Source: Lautropia sp. SCN 70-15
GTDB lineage: Bacteria > Pseudomonadota > Gammaproteobacteria > Burkholderiales > Burkholderiaceae_E
Direction: 5' to 3'
Length of the DNA: 6,234 nt
Assembly: GCA_001724315.1 (NCBI GenBank)
Contig: MEEC01000159.1
Span: forward strand, 1-6,234
The notes under the pieces are model-generated. The model did not search any database. It worked only from the letters and a program-made list of their open reading frames with translations, and was not told the DNA's origin. The translations under genes and the position numbers were made by a program. How positions within the stretch are numbered: position 1 is the first letter of the stretch; every line of letters begins with the position of its first letter. Positions 1 to 5,369 of this stretch are shown piece by piece.

Positions 1-427
1 GGGCGATCGCCGCCGGCTCGTAGTCGTGGTTCGCGTACACGGCCGACACGCCGAGCCGGGCGGCCAGCGCGGGAATGGCCTCGACCGGGCGGCCGTGCAG
101 CACGTGCAGCGCGCCGCCGAGCTCGCGCAGCCGGGCGTCGACCTCGGCGAGCGAGCGCCAGATGAACTCCACCCGGCGGTCGCGGCGCATTGCGCCGGCG
201 ACGCGACCGGGGTCGCCGGATGCCTGGGCCGCGGCGGGTGTCTCTGCCAACGGGCCGGCCTCCTCCTGTCCGGGCAAGGGATCAAGGATGTCCCGGTCGA
301 ACACGAAGGCGAGGTGCACTTTCGGGAAATCGTCCAGCGCGGCCGAAAGCGCGGCGTGGTCGGCAAGGCGCAGGTCTCGGCGCAACCAGACGAGGGCGGC
401 GGGGGCGTCGCGGGGCGGAATGTCCAT
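1..427 (-). CDS. phr: Deoxyribodipyrimidine photolyase / cryptochrome family, N-terminal part (runs off left edge)
   Basis: Reading the minus strand from the ATG at 427-425 gives 142 residues that continue past the window edge. Photolyases repair UV-induced pyrimidine dimers in DNA using light, FAD and an antenna chromophore. The visible part is the N-terminal Rossmann-like antenna domain: the family hallmark LVWLRRDLRLADHAAL at residues 12-27, then a strand ending AFVFDRDILDPL (40-51), then RRVEFIWRSLAEVDARLRELGG (about 84-105), LHVLHGRP and YANHDYEP close to the edge. Residues about 52-80 are an Ala/Pro/Glu/Gly-rich stretch where I remember homologues having a much shorter turn. No good Shine-Dalgarno sequence precedes the ATG; it was chosen because the family motif begins a few residues in. 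The FAD-binding C-terminal domain is outside the window, so photolyase and cryptochrome cannot be told apart here. Confidence 0.9.
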   Translation of the reverse strand, partial: MDIPPRDAPAALVWLRRDLRLADHAALSAALDDFPKVHLAFVFDRDILDPLPGQEEAGPLAETPAAAQASGDPGRVAGAMRRDRRVEFIWRSLAEVDARLRELGGALHVLHGRPVEAIPALAARLGVSAVYANHDYEPAAIA

Positions 428-469
428 CGGGCGGGCAGGGTCGGAGAACGGAAGGGACGCGGTCGCCGG

Positions 470-499
470 ATTGTGCCGCCGCCGCCCGCCCCCGTACAA
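470..499 (-). promoter_or_regulatory. Candidate overlapping divergent promoter for the photolyase gene
   Basis: On the minus strand TTGTAC (499-494) and CACAAT (475-470) are also 18 bp apart, using almost the same bases as the plus-strand elements. Each box would serve as -10 in one direction and -35 in the other. The predicted leader of the photolyase mRNA would be about 35 bases. The -10 is weaker than its plus-strand partner (4 of 6), so this direction is the less certain one. Confidence 0.3.
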
Positions 500-500
500 T
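471..500 (+). promoter_or_regulatory. Candidate sigma70-type promoter for yqgE
   Basis: TTGTGC at 471-476 and TACAAT at 495-500 are separated by 18 bp. The -10 element matches TATAAT at 5 of 6 positions; the -35 matches only the TTG. A start 6-8 bases after the -10 falls on or next to the yqgE ATG at 507, which predicts a leaderless mRNA. This agrees with the absence of any purine-rich ribosome binding site before that ATG. It is a prediction from sequence only. Confidence 0.5.
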
Positions 501-506
501 CGACGC

Positions 507-1076
507 ATGATTCCCGAGCACGCATCGAGCCTCGCCAACCACTTCCTGATCGCCATGCCCGAGATGGCCGATCCGAACTTCGGCGGGGCGGTGGTCTTCC
601 TGGCCGAGCACGGCCCGAAGGGCGCCCTTGGCCTGGTGATCAACCGGCCCACCGATCTCGACCTGGCCACGCTGTTCGAGCGCATCGACCTCAAGCTCGA
701 GCAGGGCGAGCGCGCCCGCGAGCCGGTCTACTACGGCGGACCGGTCCAGCGCGACCGTGGCTTCGTGCTGCACCGGCCGGTCGGCCGCTGGAACTCCACG
801 GTCACCGTGTCCGAGGAGATCGGCCTCACTTCTTCGAAGGACGTGCTCGAGGCGGTCGCCCAGGGCGAGGGGCCCGAGGGCATGCTGGTCACGCTCGGCT
901 ACTCGGGCTGGGGCCCGGGCCAGCTCGAGGACGAGATCGGCCGCAACGCCTGGCTCACCGTGCCGGCCACGCCGGGGCTGATCTTCGACACCCCGGTGGA
1001 CGAGCGCTTCCTGGGCGCCTTCCAGCTGCTCGGCATCGATCCGACCTTCCTGGCATCTTCCGCCGGGCATGCCTGA
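507..1076 (+). CDS. yqgE: YqgE, UPF0301/DUF179 family protein
   Basis: A 189-residue protein of the YqgE family, close to the 187 residues I recall for Escherichia coli. Its biochemical function is not established. Family signatures are clear: NHFLIAMPEM near the N-terminus (about 11-20), GALGLVINRP (about 39-48), VYYGGPVQRDRGFVLH (about 74-89), TSSKDVLEA (about 108-116), GYSGWGPGQLE (about 131-141), and a C-terminus ending AGHA, as I recall for the E. coli protein. No signal peptide or membrane segment is visible, so it should be cytosolic. The ATG at 507 was chosen because NHFLIAMP follows within about ten residues; the open frame extends further upstream, but that part overlaps the divergent photolyase gene and has no family similarity. 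It overlaps ruvX by 8 bp. The yqgE-ruvX pairing is widespread in proteobacteria. Confidence 0.95.
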   Translation: MIPEHASSLANHFLIAMPEMADPNFGGAVVFLAEHGPKGALGLVINRPTDLDLATLFERIDLKLEQGERAREPVYYGGPVQRDRGFVLHRPVGRWNSTVTVSEEIGLTSSKDVLEAVAQGEGPEGMLVTLGYSGWGPGQLEDEIGRNAWLTVPATPGLIFDTPVDERFLGAFQLLGIDPTFLASSAGHA

Positions 1077-1518
1077 GGCCGGGCCGGCCAGCGGCGCCAC
1101 GCCGGGCGCGCGCTCCGGCCTGCGTTCCGCGCTGCCGCGCGACGCGGTGCTGCTCGGCTTCGACTTCGGCACCCGCCGGATCGGCGTGGCGGTGGGCAAC
1201 ACGCTCACCGAGTCCGCGCGCCCGCTCTGCATCGTGGCGGCCGAGCCGGTCGACGCGCGCTTCGCGAAGATCGGCGAGCTGATCCGCGACTGGCAGCCGG
1301 CGGCGCTGGTGGTCGGGCGACCGCTGCATGCCGACGGCAATCCCAACGACACCACGCCGAAATGCGAGCGCTTCGCCCGCCAGTTGGGCGGCCGCTTCGG
1401 ACTGCCGGTGGCGCTGGTCGACGAGCGCTATTCGAGCGTGGCGGGCGACGCCGGCGAGCCGGGCAACGACGCCGAAGCCGCCGCCACAATCCTGCGACAA
1501 TACCTGTCCGGCGGCTGA
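1069..1518 (+). CDS. ruvX: RuvX/YqgF family putative Holliday junction resolvase / pre-16S rRNA nuclease
   Basis: A 149-residue RNase H-fold nuclease of the YqgF family. In E. coli the homologue is essential and linked to maturation of the 16S rRNA 5' end; the name RuvX reflects an earlier proposal of Holliday junction cleavage. The acidic catalytic residues are in place: D32 in LLGFDFGTRRIGVAVGN (28-44), E119 in VDERYSS (117-123), and D134 in DAEAAATILRQYL (134-146). The segment VVGRPLHADGNPND (81-94) matches the usual VVGLPLxxDG motif. Two oddities are visible: an Ala/Gly/Pro-rich tail of about 24 residues before the fold, and a loop between E119 and D134 about 11 residues shorter than in E. 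coli. The ATG at 1069 lies inside the end of yqgE with no clear Shine-Dalgarno, suggesting translational coupling. A GTG at codon 27 is a possible alternative start that would remove the tail. Confidence 0.93.
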   Translation: MPEAGPASGATPGARSGLRSALPRDAVLLGFDFGTRRIGVAVGNTLTESARPLCIVAAEPVDARFAKIGELIRDWQPAALVVGRPLHADGNPNDTTPKCERFARQLGGRFGLPVALVDERYSSVAGDAGEPGNDAEAAATILRQYLSGG

Positions 1519-1533
1519 TCCCGGGCGCCGGAC
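1506..1533 (+). other. Hairpin-forming inverted repeat between ruvX and pyrR
   Basis: GTCCGGCG (1506-1513) and CGCCGGAC (1526-1533) form a perfect 8-bp stem with a 12-base loop. It spans the ruvX stop codon and ends 19 bases before the pyrR ATG. No run of T follows, so it is not a standard intrinsic terminator, and I see no resemblance to the Bacillus PyrR-binding loop. It may be a chance GC-rich repeat or an RNA-processing or regulatory hairpin. Confidence 0.35.
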
Positions 1534-1552
1534 CGACTTCGACCGAAACGCC

Positions 1553-2056
1553 ATGAACACCCTCGACGCCGAGGCGATCTACGCCTCGCTGCTGAACGCG
1601 CTGCGGCAGGGCATCGCCGGGCGCGACATCGCGCTCATCGGCGTGCACAGCGGCGGCGCCTGGATCGCCGAACGCCTGCACCGCGACCTGGGCCTGCAGC
1701 GGCCCTGCGGCTTCCTGTCCAGCGCCTTCCACCGCGACGACTACGGCCGGCGCGGCCTGCCGGCCGAGATGAAGGCCACCGAGCTGCCCTTCGAGGTGAA
1801 TGGCGCCGACATCGTGCTGGTCGACGACATCCTGTTCACCGGGCGCACCGTACGGGCGTCGCTGAACGAGATCTTCGACTACGGCCGTCCGGCCCGGGTC
1901 CAGCTCGCGGTGCTGCTCGATCGCGGCGGGCGCGAGCTGCCGGTCGCGGCCGATTTCTGCGGCGCGGTGCACCCGCTGCCGCCGGAGCGCAACTTCGCGC
2001 TGTCGCGGCGCGAGGACGGGTGCTTCGACCTGCGAATCGAAGAAGGCGAGGGCTGA
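1553..2056 (+). CDS. pyrR: PyrR-type bifunctional pyrimidine regulator / uracil phosphoribosyltransferase
   Basis: A 167-residue type I phosphoribosyltransferase-fold protein of the PyrR family. Members convert uracil and PRPP to UMP; in Bacillus they also bind pyr mRNA leaders and cause attenuation. The PRPP-binding loop VLVDDILFTGRT is at 88-99, followed by VRASLNEIFDYGRP and the family-typical LAVLLDRGGRELPVAADF. An earlier segment, HSGGAWIAERL (from 32), takes the place of the TRG-type loop I recall in Bacillus, and FHRDDYGRRGL matches the YRDD region. The start is the first ATG in frame; only 34 bp separate it from ruvX and no strong ribosome binding site is visible. The stop is 3 bp before pyrB, so the two are almost certainly cotranscribed. 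Whether this protein regulates RNA here is unknown: no attenuator of the Bacillus type is visible. Confidence 0.93.
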   Translation: MNTLDAEAIYASLLNALRQGIAGRDIALIGVHSGGAWIAERLHRDLGLQRPCGFLSSAFHRDDYGRRGLPAEMKATELPFEVNGADIVLVDDILFTGRTVRASLNEIFDYGRPARVQLAVLLDRGGRELPVAADFCGAVHPLPPERNFALSRREDGCFDLRIEEGEG

Positions 2057-2059
2057 CCG

Positions 2060-3025
2060 ATGGCGGCGCGTCATCCGCAACTGAACGAGAACGGCGAGCT
2101 CAGGCACCTGCTGACGCTGGAAGGCCTGTCTCGCGAAATGCTCCACCACATCCTGGACACCGCGGCGACCTTCGTCGGGGTGTCCGACCGCGACGTGAAG
2201 AAGGTGCCGCTGCTGCGCGGCGTGTCGGTCTTCAACCTGTTCTTCGAGAGCTCGACCCGCACGCGCACCACCTTCGAGATCGCGGCCAAGCGGCTGTCGG
2301 CCGACGTGGTGAACCTGAACATCACCACCTCGTCCACCAGCAAGGGCGAGTCGCTGCTCGACACGATCGACAACCTGGTGGCGATGCACGCCGACATGTT
2401 CGTCGTGCGCCATGCCCAGAGCGGCGCGCCCTTCCTGATCGCCGAGCACGTGAACCGCACTCGCGGCTCCGAGGTGCACGTGATCAATGCCGGCGACGGC
2501 CGGCACGCGCACCCCACGCAGGGGCTGCTCGACATGTACACGATCCGCCACTTCAAGCAGGACTTCACGAAGCTGCGGGTGGCGATCGTGGGCGACGTGC
2601 TGCACTCGCGGGTGGCGCGTTCCGACATTCACGCGCTGACCACGCTGGGCGTGCCCGAACTGCGCGTGATCGGGCCGCACACGCTGCTGCCGGGCGGACT
2701 GGAGCAGATGGGCGTGCGCGTGTTCACCGACATGCGCGAAGGGCTGCGCGACGTCGACGTGGTGATCATGCTGCGGCTGCAGAACGAGCGGATGCGTGGC
2801 GCGCTGCTGCCCTCGGCCCAGGAGTACTTCAAGCACTACGGGCTCACCGAGGAGAAGCTCGCGCTGGCGAAGCCCGATGCGATCGTGATGCATCCGGGGC
2901 CGATGAACCGCGGCGTGGAGATCGACTCGGCGGTGGCCGACGGCCCGCAGGCGGTGATCCTCGACCAGGTCACCTTCGGCATCGCGGTGCGGATGGCCGT
3001 GATGAGCATCCTGGCCAAGTCGTGA
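2060..3025 (+). CDS. pyrB: Aspartate carbamoyltransferase catalytic subunit (PyrB)
   Basis: A 321-residue enzyme that joins carbamoyl phosphate and L-aspartate to give carbamoyl-aspartate, the first committed step of pyrimidine synthesis, in the cytosol. The carbamoyl-phosphate loop FFESSTRTRTTFE is at 61-73 (STRTR at 65-69), the flexible SSTSKGES loop with its catalytic lysine at 91-98, HPTQGLLD at 151-158, VGDVLHSRVARSD at 177-189, and HPGPMNRGVEID from 278. Length and motifs are complete, so it should be active. The ATG follows the pyrR stop by 3 bp and has a good ribosome binding site, GAGGG at 2048-2052, placed 7 bases upstream. It lacks the longer N-terminal extension and C-terminal tail I recall from Pseudomonas PyrB, with about 13 residues before the first conserved helix. 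No pyrI regulatory gene follows; instead a dihydroorotase-like gene does, the pattern of dodecameric PyrB-PyrC' transcarbamoylases. Confidence 0.97.
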   Translation: MAARHPQLNENGELRHLLTLEGLSREMLHHILDTAATFVGVSDRDVKKVPLLRGVSVFNLFFESSTRTRTTFEIAAKRLSADVVNLNITTSSTSKGESLLDTIDNLVAMHADMFVVRHAQSGAPFLIAEHVNRTRGSEVHVINAGDGRHAHPTQGLLDMYTIRHFKQDFTKLRVAIVGDVLHSRVARSDIHALTTLGVPELRVIGPHTLLPGGLEQMGVRVFTDMREGLRDVDVVIMLRLQNERMRGALLPSAQEYFKHYGLTEEKLALAKPDAIVMHPGPMNRGVEIDSAVADGPQAVILDQVTFGIAVRMAVMSILAKS

Positions 3026-3070
3026 TCGAGCTGCCGCGACGCCCGTCGAACGAACCTTCAGCGCAGAAAC

Positions 3071-3075
3071 GGAAG
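3071..3075 (+). promoter_or_regulatory. Ribosome binding site deciding the pyrC' start
   Basis: GGAAG lies 9 bases before the ATG at 3085. It favours that ATG over an in-frame GTG at 3022, which overlaps the pyrB stop as GTGA and would add 21 residues without family similarity. The rest of the 59-bp pyrB-pyrC' gap shows no promoter or terminator that I can recognise. Confidence 0.6.
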
Positions 3076-3084
3076 AACGCGCCG

Positions 3085-4398
3085 ATGAAACTCTCCATCG
3101 TCAACGGCCGGCTGGTGGACCCTGCCAGCGGGCTCGACCTCGCCGCCGGCGCCGGCTCGGCGGTCCACGTGGCCGACGGCCGGATCCTGGCGTTCGGCGA
3201 GGCCCCGGCCGGCTTCAGCCCCGACCGCCGGATCGATGCCACAGGCTGCGTCGTGGCCCCCGGCCTGCTGGACCTCGCGGCGCGGCTGCGCGAGCCGGGC
3301 TTCGAGTACAAGGCCACGCTGGAGTCCGAGATGCAGGCGGCGGTCGCCGGCGGCATCACCGGCCTGGCCTGTCCGCCCGACACCGACCCCACGCTCGACG
3401 AGCCCGGCCTGGTCGAGATGCTCAAGCACCGCGCCCGCGGCATCGAAGGCACCCGCCTGTTCCCGGTCGGTTCGCTCACGTTGGGGCTGAAGGGCGAGGT
3501 CATCACCGAGATGGCCGAGCTGGCCGAGGCCGGCTGCGTCGGCTTCTCGCAGGCGCTGGCCCCGATCATGGACACCCAGGTGCTGATGCGCGCGATGCAG
3601 TACGCGCGCACCTACGGCTTCACCGTCTGGCTGCATCCGCAGGACCCGCACCTGGCGCGCAACGGTGTGGCCCACGCCGGTCCCTACGCCAGCCGGCTGG
3701 GCCTGCCCGGCGTGCCGGTGATCGCCGAGACGGTGGCGCTGAACACCATCTTCGATCTGGTGCGGGTCACCGGCTGCCGGGTTCACCTGTGCCGGCTGTC
3801 GTCCGCCGCGGGCCTGGAGCTGGTGCGCCGCGCGCGGGCCGAGGGCCTGTCGGTGAGTTGCGACGTGGCCGCGCACCACCTGCACATGATCGACCTCGAC
3901 ATCGGTTTCTTCGACGCCAATTGCCGGGTGGATCCGCCGTTCCGATCGCAGCGCGATCGCGACGCCATCCGCGCCGCGCTGGCCGACGGCACCGTCGATG
4001 CGATCTGCTCCGATCACACCCCGGTCGACGACGACGCCAAGCAGCTGCCCTTCGGCGAGGCCGAGCCCGGCGTCACCGGCCTGGAGCTGCTGCTGCCGCT
4101 CACGCTGAAATGGGCGCAGGAGGCCGGCGTGCCGCTGGCTACCGCGCTGGCCAAGATCAGCAGCGGGCCGGCCGCTGTGCTGGGCGTGCCCGAGGCCACC
4201 GGCCGGCTCGAGACCGGCGGTCCGGCCGACCTGTGCGTGTTCGACCCGCGCGAAGCCTGGGTCGTCTCGCGCGCCACGCTGCTCAGCCAGGGCGCGCACA
4301 CGCCCTACGTGGGACGCGAACTGGAAGGCCGGGTGCGGCTCACGCTGGTCGGGGGGCGGATCGCCTGGGATCGAATGGCCGGCGCTCGCTCGGCCTGA
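3085..4398 (+). CDS. pyrC': Dihydroorotase-like protein PyrC' (probably non-catalytic aspartate transcarbamoylase partner)
   Basis: A 437-residue amidohydrolase-fold protein of the type I dihydroorotase group. Active members have a DxHxHLREPG metal site; here residues 63-72 read DLAARLREPG, so both histidines are replaced (A65, R67). The later HCED-like segment is HPQD (184-187), and the usual HVS histidine is R237 in HLCRLSS. In contrast AAHHLHM (262-268), VDPPFR, and SDHTP with D310 are kept, as are the N-terminal small beta domain (MKLSIVNGRLVDPASGLD) and the C-terminal ADLCVFDP segment. Loss of the metal ligands indicates that it cannot hydrolyse dihydroorotate. In Pseudomonas, PyrC' of this kind is required for assembly and activity of the PyrB complex; I infer the same role. 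An active PyrC should then be encoded elsewhere. It sits 59 bp after pyrB and 17 bp before plsC. The frame is intact, so this is a repurposed gene and not a decayed one. Confidence 0.9.
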   Translation: MKLSIVNGRLVDPASGLDLAAGAGSAVHVADGRILAFGEAPAGFSPDRRIDATGCVVAPGLLDLAARLREPGFEYKATLESEMQAAVAGGITGLACPPDTDPTLDEPGLVEMLKHRARGIEGTRLFPVGSLTLGLKGEVITEMAELAEAGCVGFSQALAPIMDTQVLMRAMQYARTYGFTVWLHPQDPHLARNGVAHAGPYASRLGLPGVPVIAETVALNTIFDLVRVTGCRVHLCRLSSAAGLELVRRARAEGLSVSCDVAAHHLHMIDLDIGFFDANCRVDPPFRSQRDRDAIRAALADGTVDAICSDHTPVDDDAKQLPFGEAEPGVTGLELLLPLTLKWAQEAGVPLATALAKISSGPAAVLGVPEATGRLETGGPADLCVFDPREAWVVSRATLLSQGAHTPYVGRELEGRVRLTLVGGRIAWDRMAGARSA

Positions 4399-4415
4399 CC
4401 CGCGCTCGGTCCTCG

Positions 4416-5225
4416 ATGAATCGCCTTGCGCGGGCGCTCCGGATCGCCTGGCGGGCGCCGCTGGCGATCGCGCTGCTGCTCGCCGGGCTGGCGATCGTCA
4501 TCCTGGTGTTTCCCCGGATCGGCTATTCGAGGCGCGACCGGATCGTGGCCCGCTGGTCACGGCTGCTGCTGCGGGTCTGCGGCGTGCGGCTCACCGAGCG
4601 GCCGGCGCCGGGGGCCGCGCCGCTGGGCCGGCTGCGCGGCGGCGCGCTGCTGCTGGCCAACCACGTCAACTGGATCGACGTCTTCCTGGTGCTGTCGGTC
4701 TGCCCCTCTCATTTCGTGGCCAAGATGGAGGTGTCGCGCTGGCCGGTGGTTGGCGCGCTGGTGGCCGGCGTGGGCACGCTCTTCGTGGAGCGCGGCCGTC
4801 GGCGCGCGGTGCACCAGCTGAACGATCGGATCGAGAACATGCTGCGCGCCGAGCGTCGGGTGGCGGTGTTTCCCGAGGGCACCACCAGCGATGGCCAGCG
4901 CCTGCTGCAGTTTCACGGCAACCTGGTCGAGCCTGCGCTGCAGGTTGGCGTGCCGGTGGTGCCGGTGGGCGTGCGTTACACCGGGCTGAAGGGCGAGCCC
5001 ACCGAGGCGATGCGCTTCGTGGGCGAGATGACGCTGGGCGAGTCGGTGTCGCGCCTGCTGGGCGCGCCGGGGGTGCTGGCGGAGCTGCATCCCTTGCAGC
5101 CGGTGACCGGGGGCACGCGACAGGAAGTCGTGGCGCGGGCGCGCCAGGCGATGGCCGAGCGGCTGGGCTTGCCGCTGGACGACGAGATGTCGGAGACGCT
5201 CAGGAAGGCTCGGGCGGGCGCCTGA
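4416..5225 (+). CDS. plsC: PlsC-type lysophospholipid acyltransferase (1-acyl-sn-glycerol-3-phosphate acyltransferase family)
   Basis: A 269-residue membrane-associated acyltransferase. The family moves an acyl chain onto the sn-2 position of lysophosphatidic acid, giving phosphatidic acid for phospholipid synthesis at the inner membrane. A hydrophobic segment at about 14-33 (APLAIALLLAGLAIVILVFP) should anchor the N-terminus. The catalytic HX4D motif is NHVNWID with H83 and D88, the substrate-binding FPEGT is at 152-156, and VPVVPVGVRYTG corresponds to the last conserved motif. The ATG at 4416, 17 bp after pyrC', is chosen because the membrane segment follows directly; its ribosome binding site is weak, which fits coupling to pyrC'. 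Substrate is inferred: some members of this family acylate other lyso-lipids, including lyso-ornithine lipid, and the sequence alone does not separate them. A candidate terminator hairpin follows the stop. Confidence 0.9.
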   Translation: MNRLARALRIAWRAPLAIALLLAGLAIVILVFPRIGYSRRDRIVARWSRLLLRVCGVRLTERPAPGAAPLGRLRGGALLLANHVNWIDVFLVLSVCPSHFVAKMEVSRWPVVGALVAGVGTLFVERGRRRAVHQLNDRIENMLRAERRVAVFPEGTTSDGQRLLQFHGNLVEPALQVGVPVVPVGVRYTGLKGEPTEAMRFVGEMTLGESVSRLLGAPGVLAELHPLQPVTGGTRQEVVARARQAMAERLGLPLDDEMSETLRKARAGA

Positions 5226-5232
5226 GTCTGCA

Positions 5233-5270
5233 GGCCGAGGTCGAAGGGTCCTCATCCTTCTGCATCGGCC
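5233..5270 (+). terminator. Candidate terminator hairpin after plsC
   Basis: GGCCGA (5233-5238) pairs with TCGGCC (5265-5270), and GAAGG (5243-5247) with CCTTC (5256-5260). Two further possible pairs lie in the symmetric 4x4 internal loop, and the terminal loop is 8 bases. It starts 7 bases after the plsC stop. The following sequence (GGTTGGTCGATTGTTCC) is somewhat T-rich but has no true U-tract, so an intrinsic terminator is only possible. The rest of 5271-5350 holds nothing I can assign. Confidence 0.4.
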
Positions 5271-5350
5271 GGTTGGTCGATTGTTCCCTGCACACATACG
5301 ACGCAAAGTGACCGGACCGCCAAGCGCGAGGTCGGCACCTTGCAGGAAAA

Positions 5351-5366
5351 ATAGCAATAAGGCTAT
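5351..5366. promoter_or_regulatory. Candidate operator of the toxin-antitoxin pair (inverted repeat)
   Basis: ATAGC (5351-5355) and GCTAT (5362-5366) form a perfect inverted repeat around AATAAG. It lies in the most AT-rich 30 bases of the window (5341-5370, 11 of 30 G or C) just before the toxin start. XRE-type antitoxins usually repress their own promoter by binding such palindromes, so this is a reasonable operator candidate. In RNA the same repeat would fold over the toxin ribosome binding site. Confidence 0.4.
5359..5362 (+). promoter_or_regulatory. Ribosome binding site deciding the toxin GTG start
   Basis: AAGG lies 7 bases before the GTG at 5370. Two ATG codons at 5365 and 5368 are closer, but they are in another frame that stops after seven codons (TAA at 5386-5388), so they cannot start the toxin. 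Confidence 0.5.
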
Positions 5367-5369
5367 GAT

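Noticed and set aside
26..1282. A 418-codon plus-strand open frame covering the photolyase end, yqgE and the start of ruvX
   Set aside because: It crosses three recognisable genes out of frame and has an Arg/Pro/Gly-rich translation without domains.
1205..2893. A 562-codon open frame on the minus strand across ruvX, pyrR and pyrB
   Set aside because: It lies opposite three well-supported genes, its translation is rich in His, Gln, Arg and Val with no family motif, and long antisense frames are expected in DNA this GC-rich.
3022..3084. Upstream GTG start for pyrC' overlapping the pyrB stop (GTGA)
   Set aside because: The added residues (VIELPRRPSNEP...) do not resemble the family N-terminus, while the ATG at 3085 has a ribosome site and starts directly at the conserved first strand.
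3058..4299. A 413-codon open frame on the minus strand opposite pyrC'
   Set aside because: Low-complexity composition (His, Gly, Arg, Gln) and full overlap with a gene having clear amidohydrolase motifs; a GC-driven shadow.
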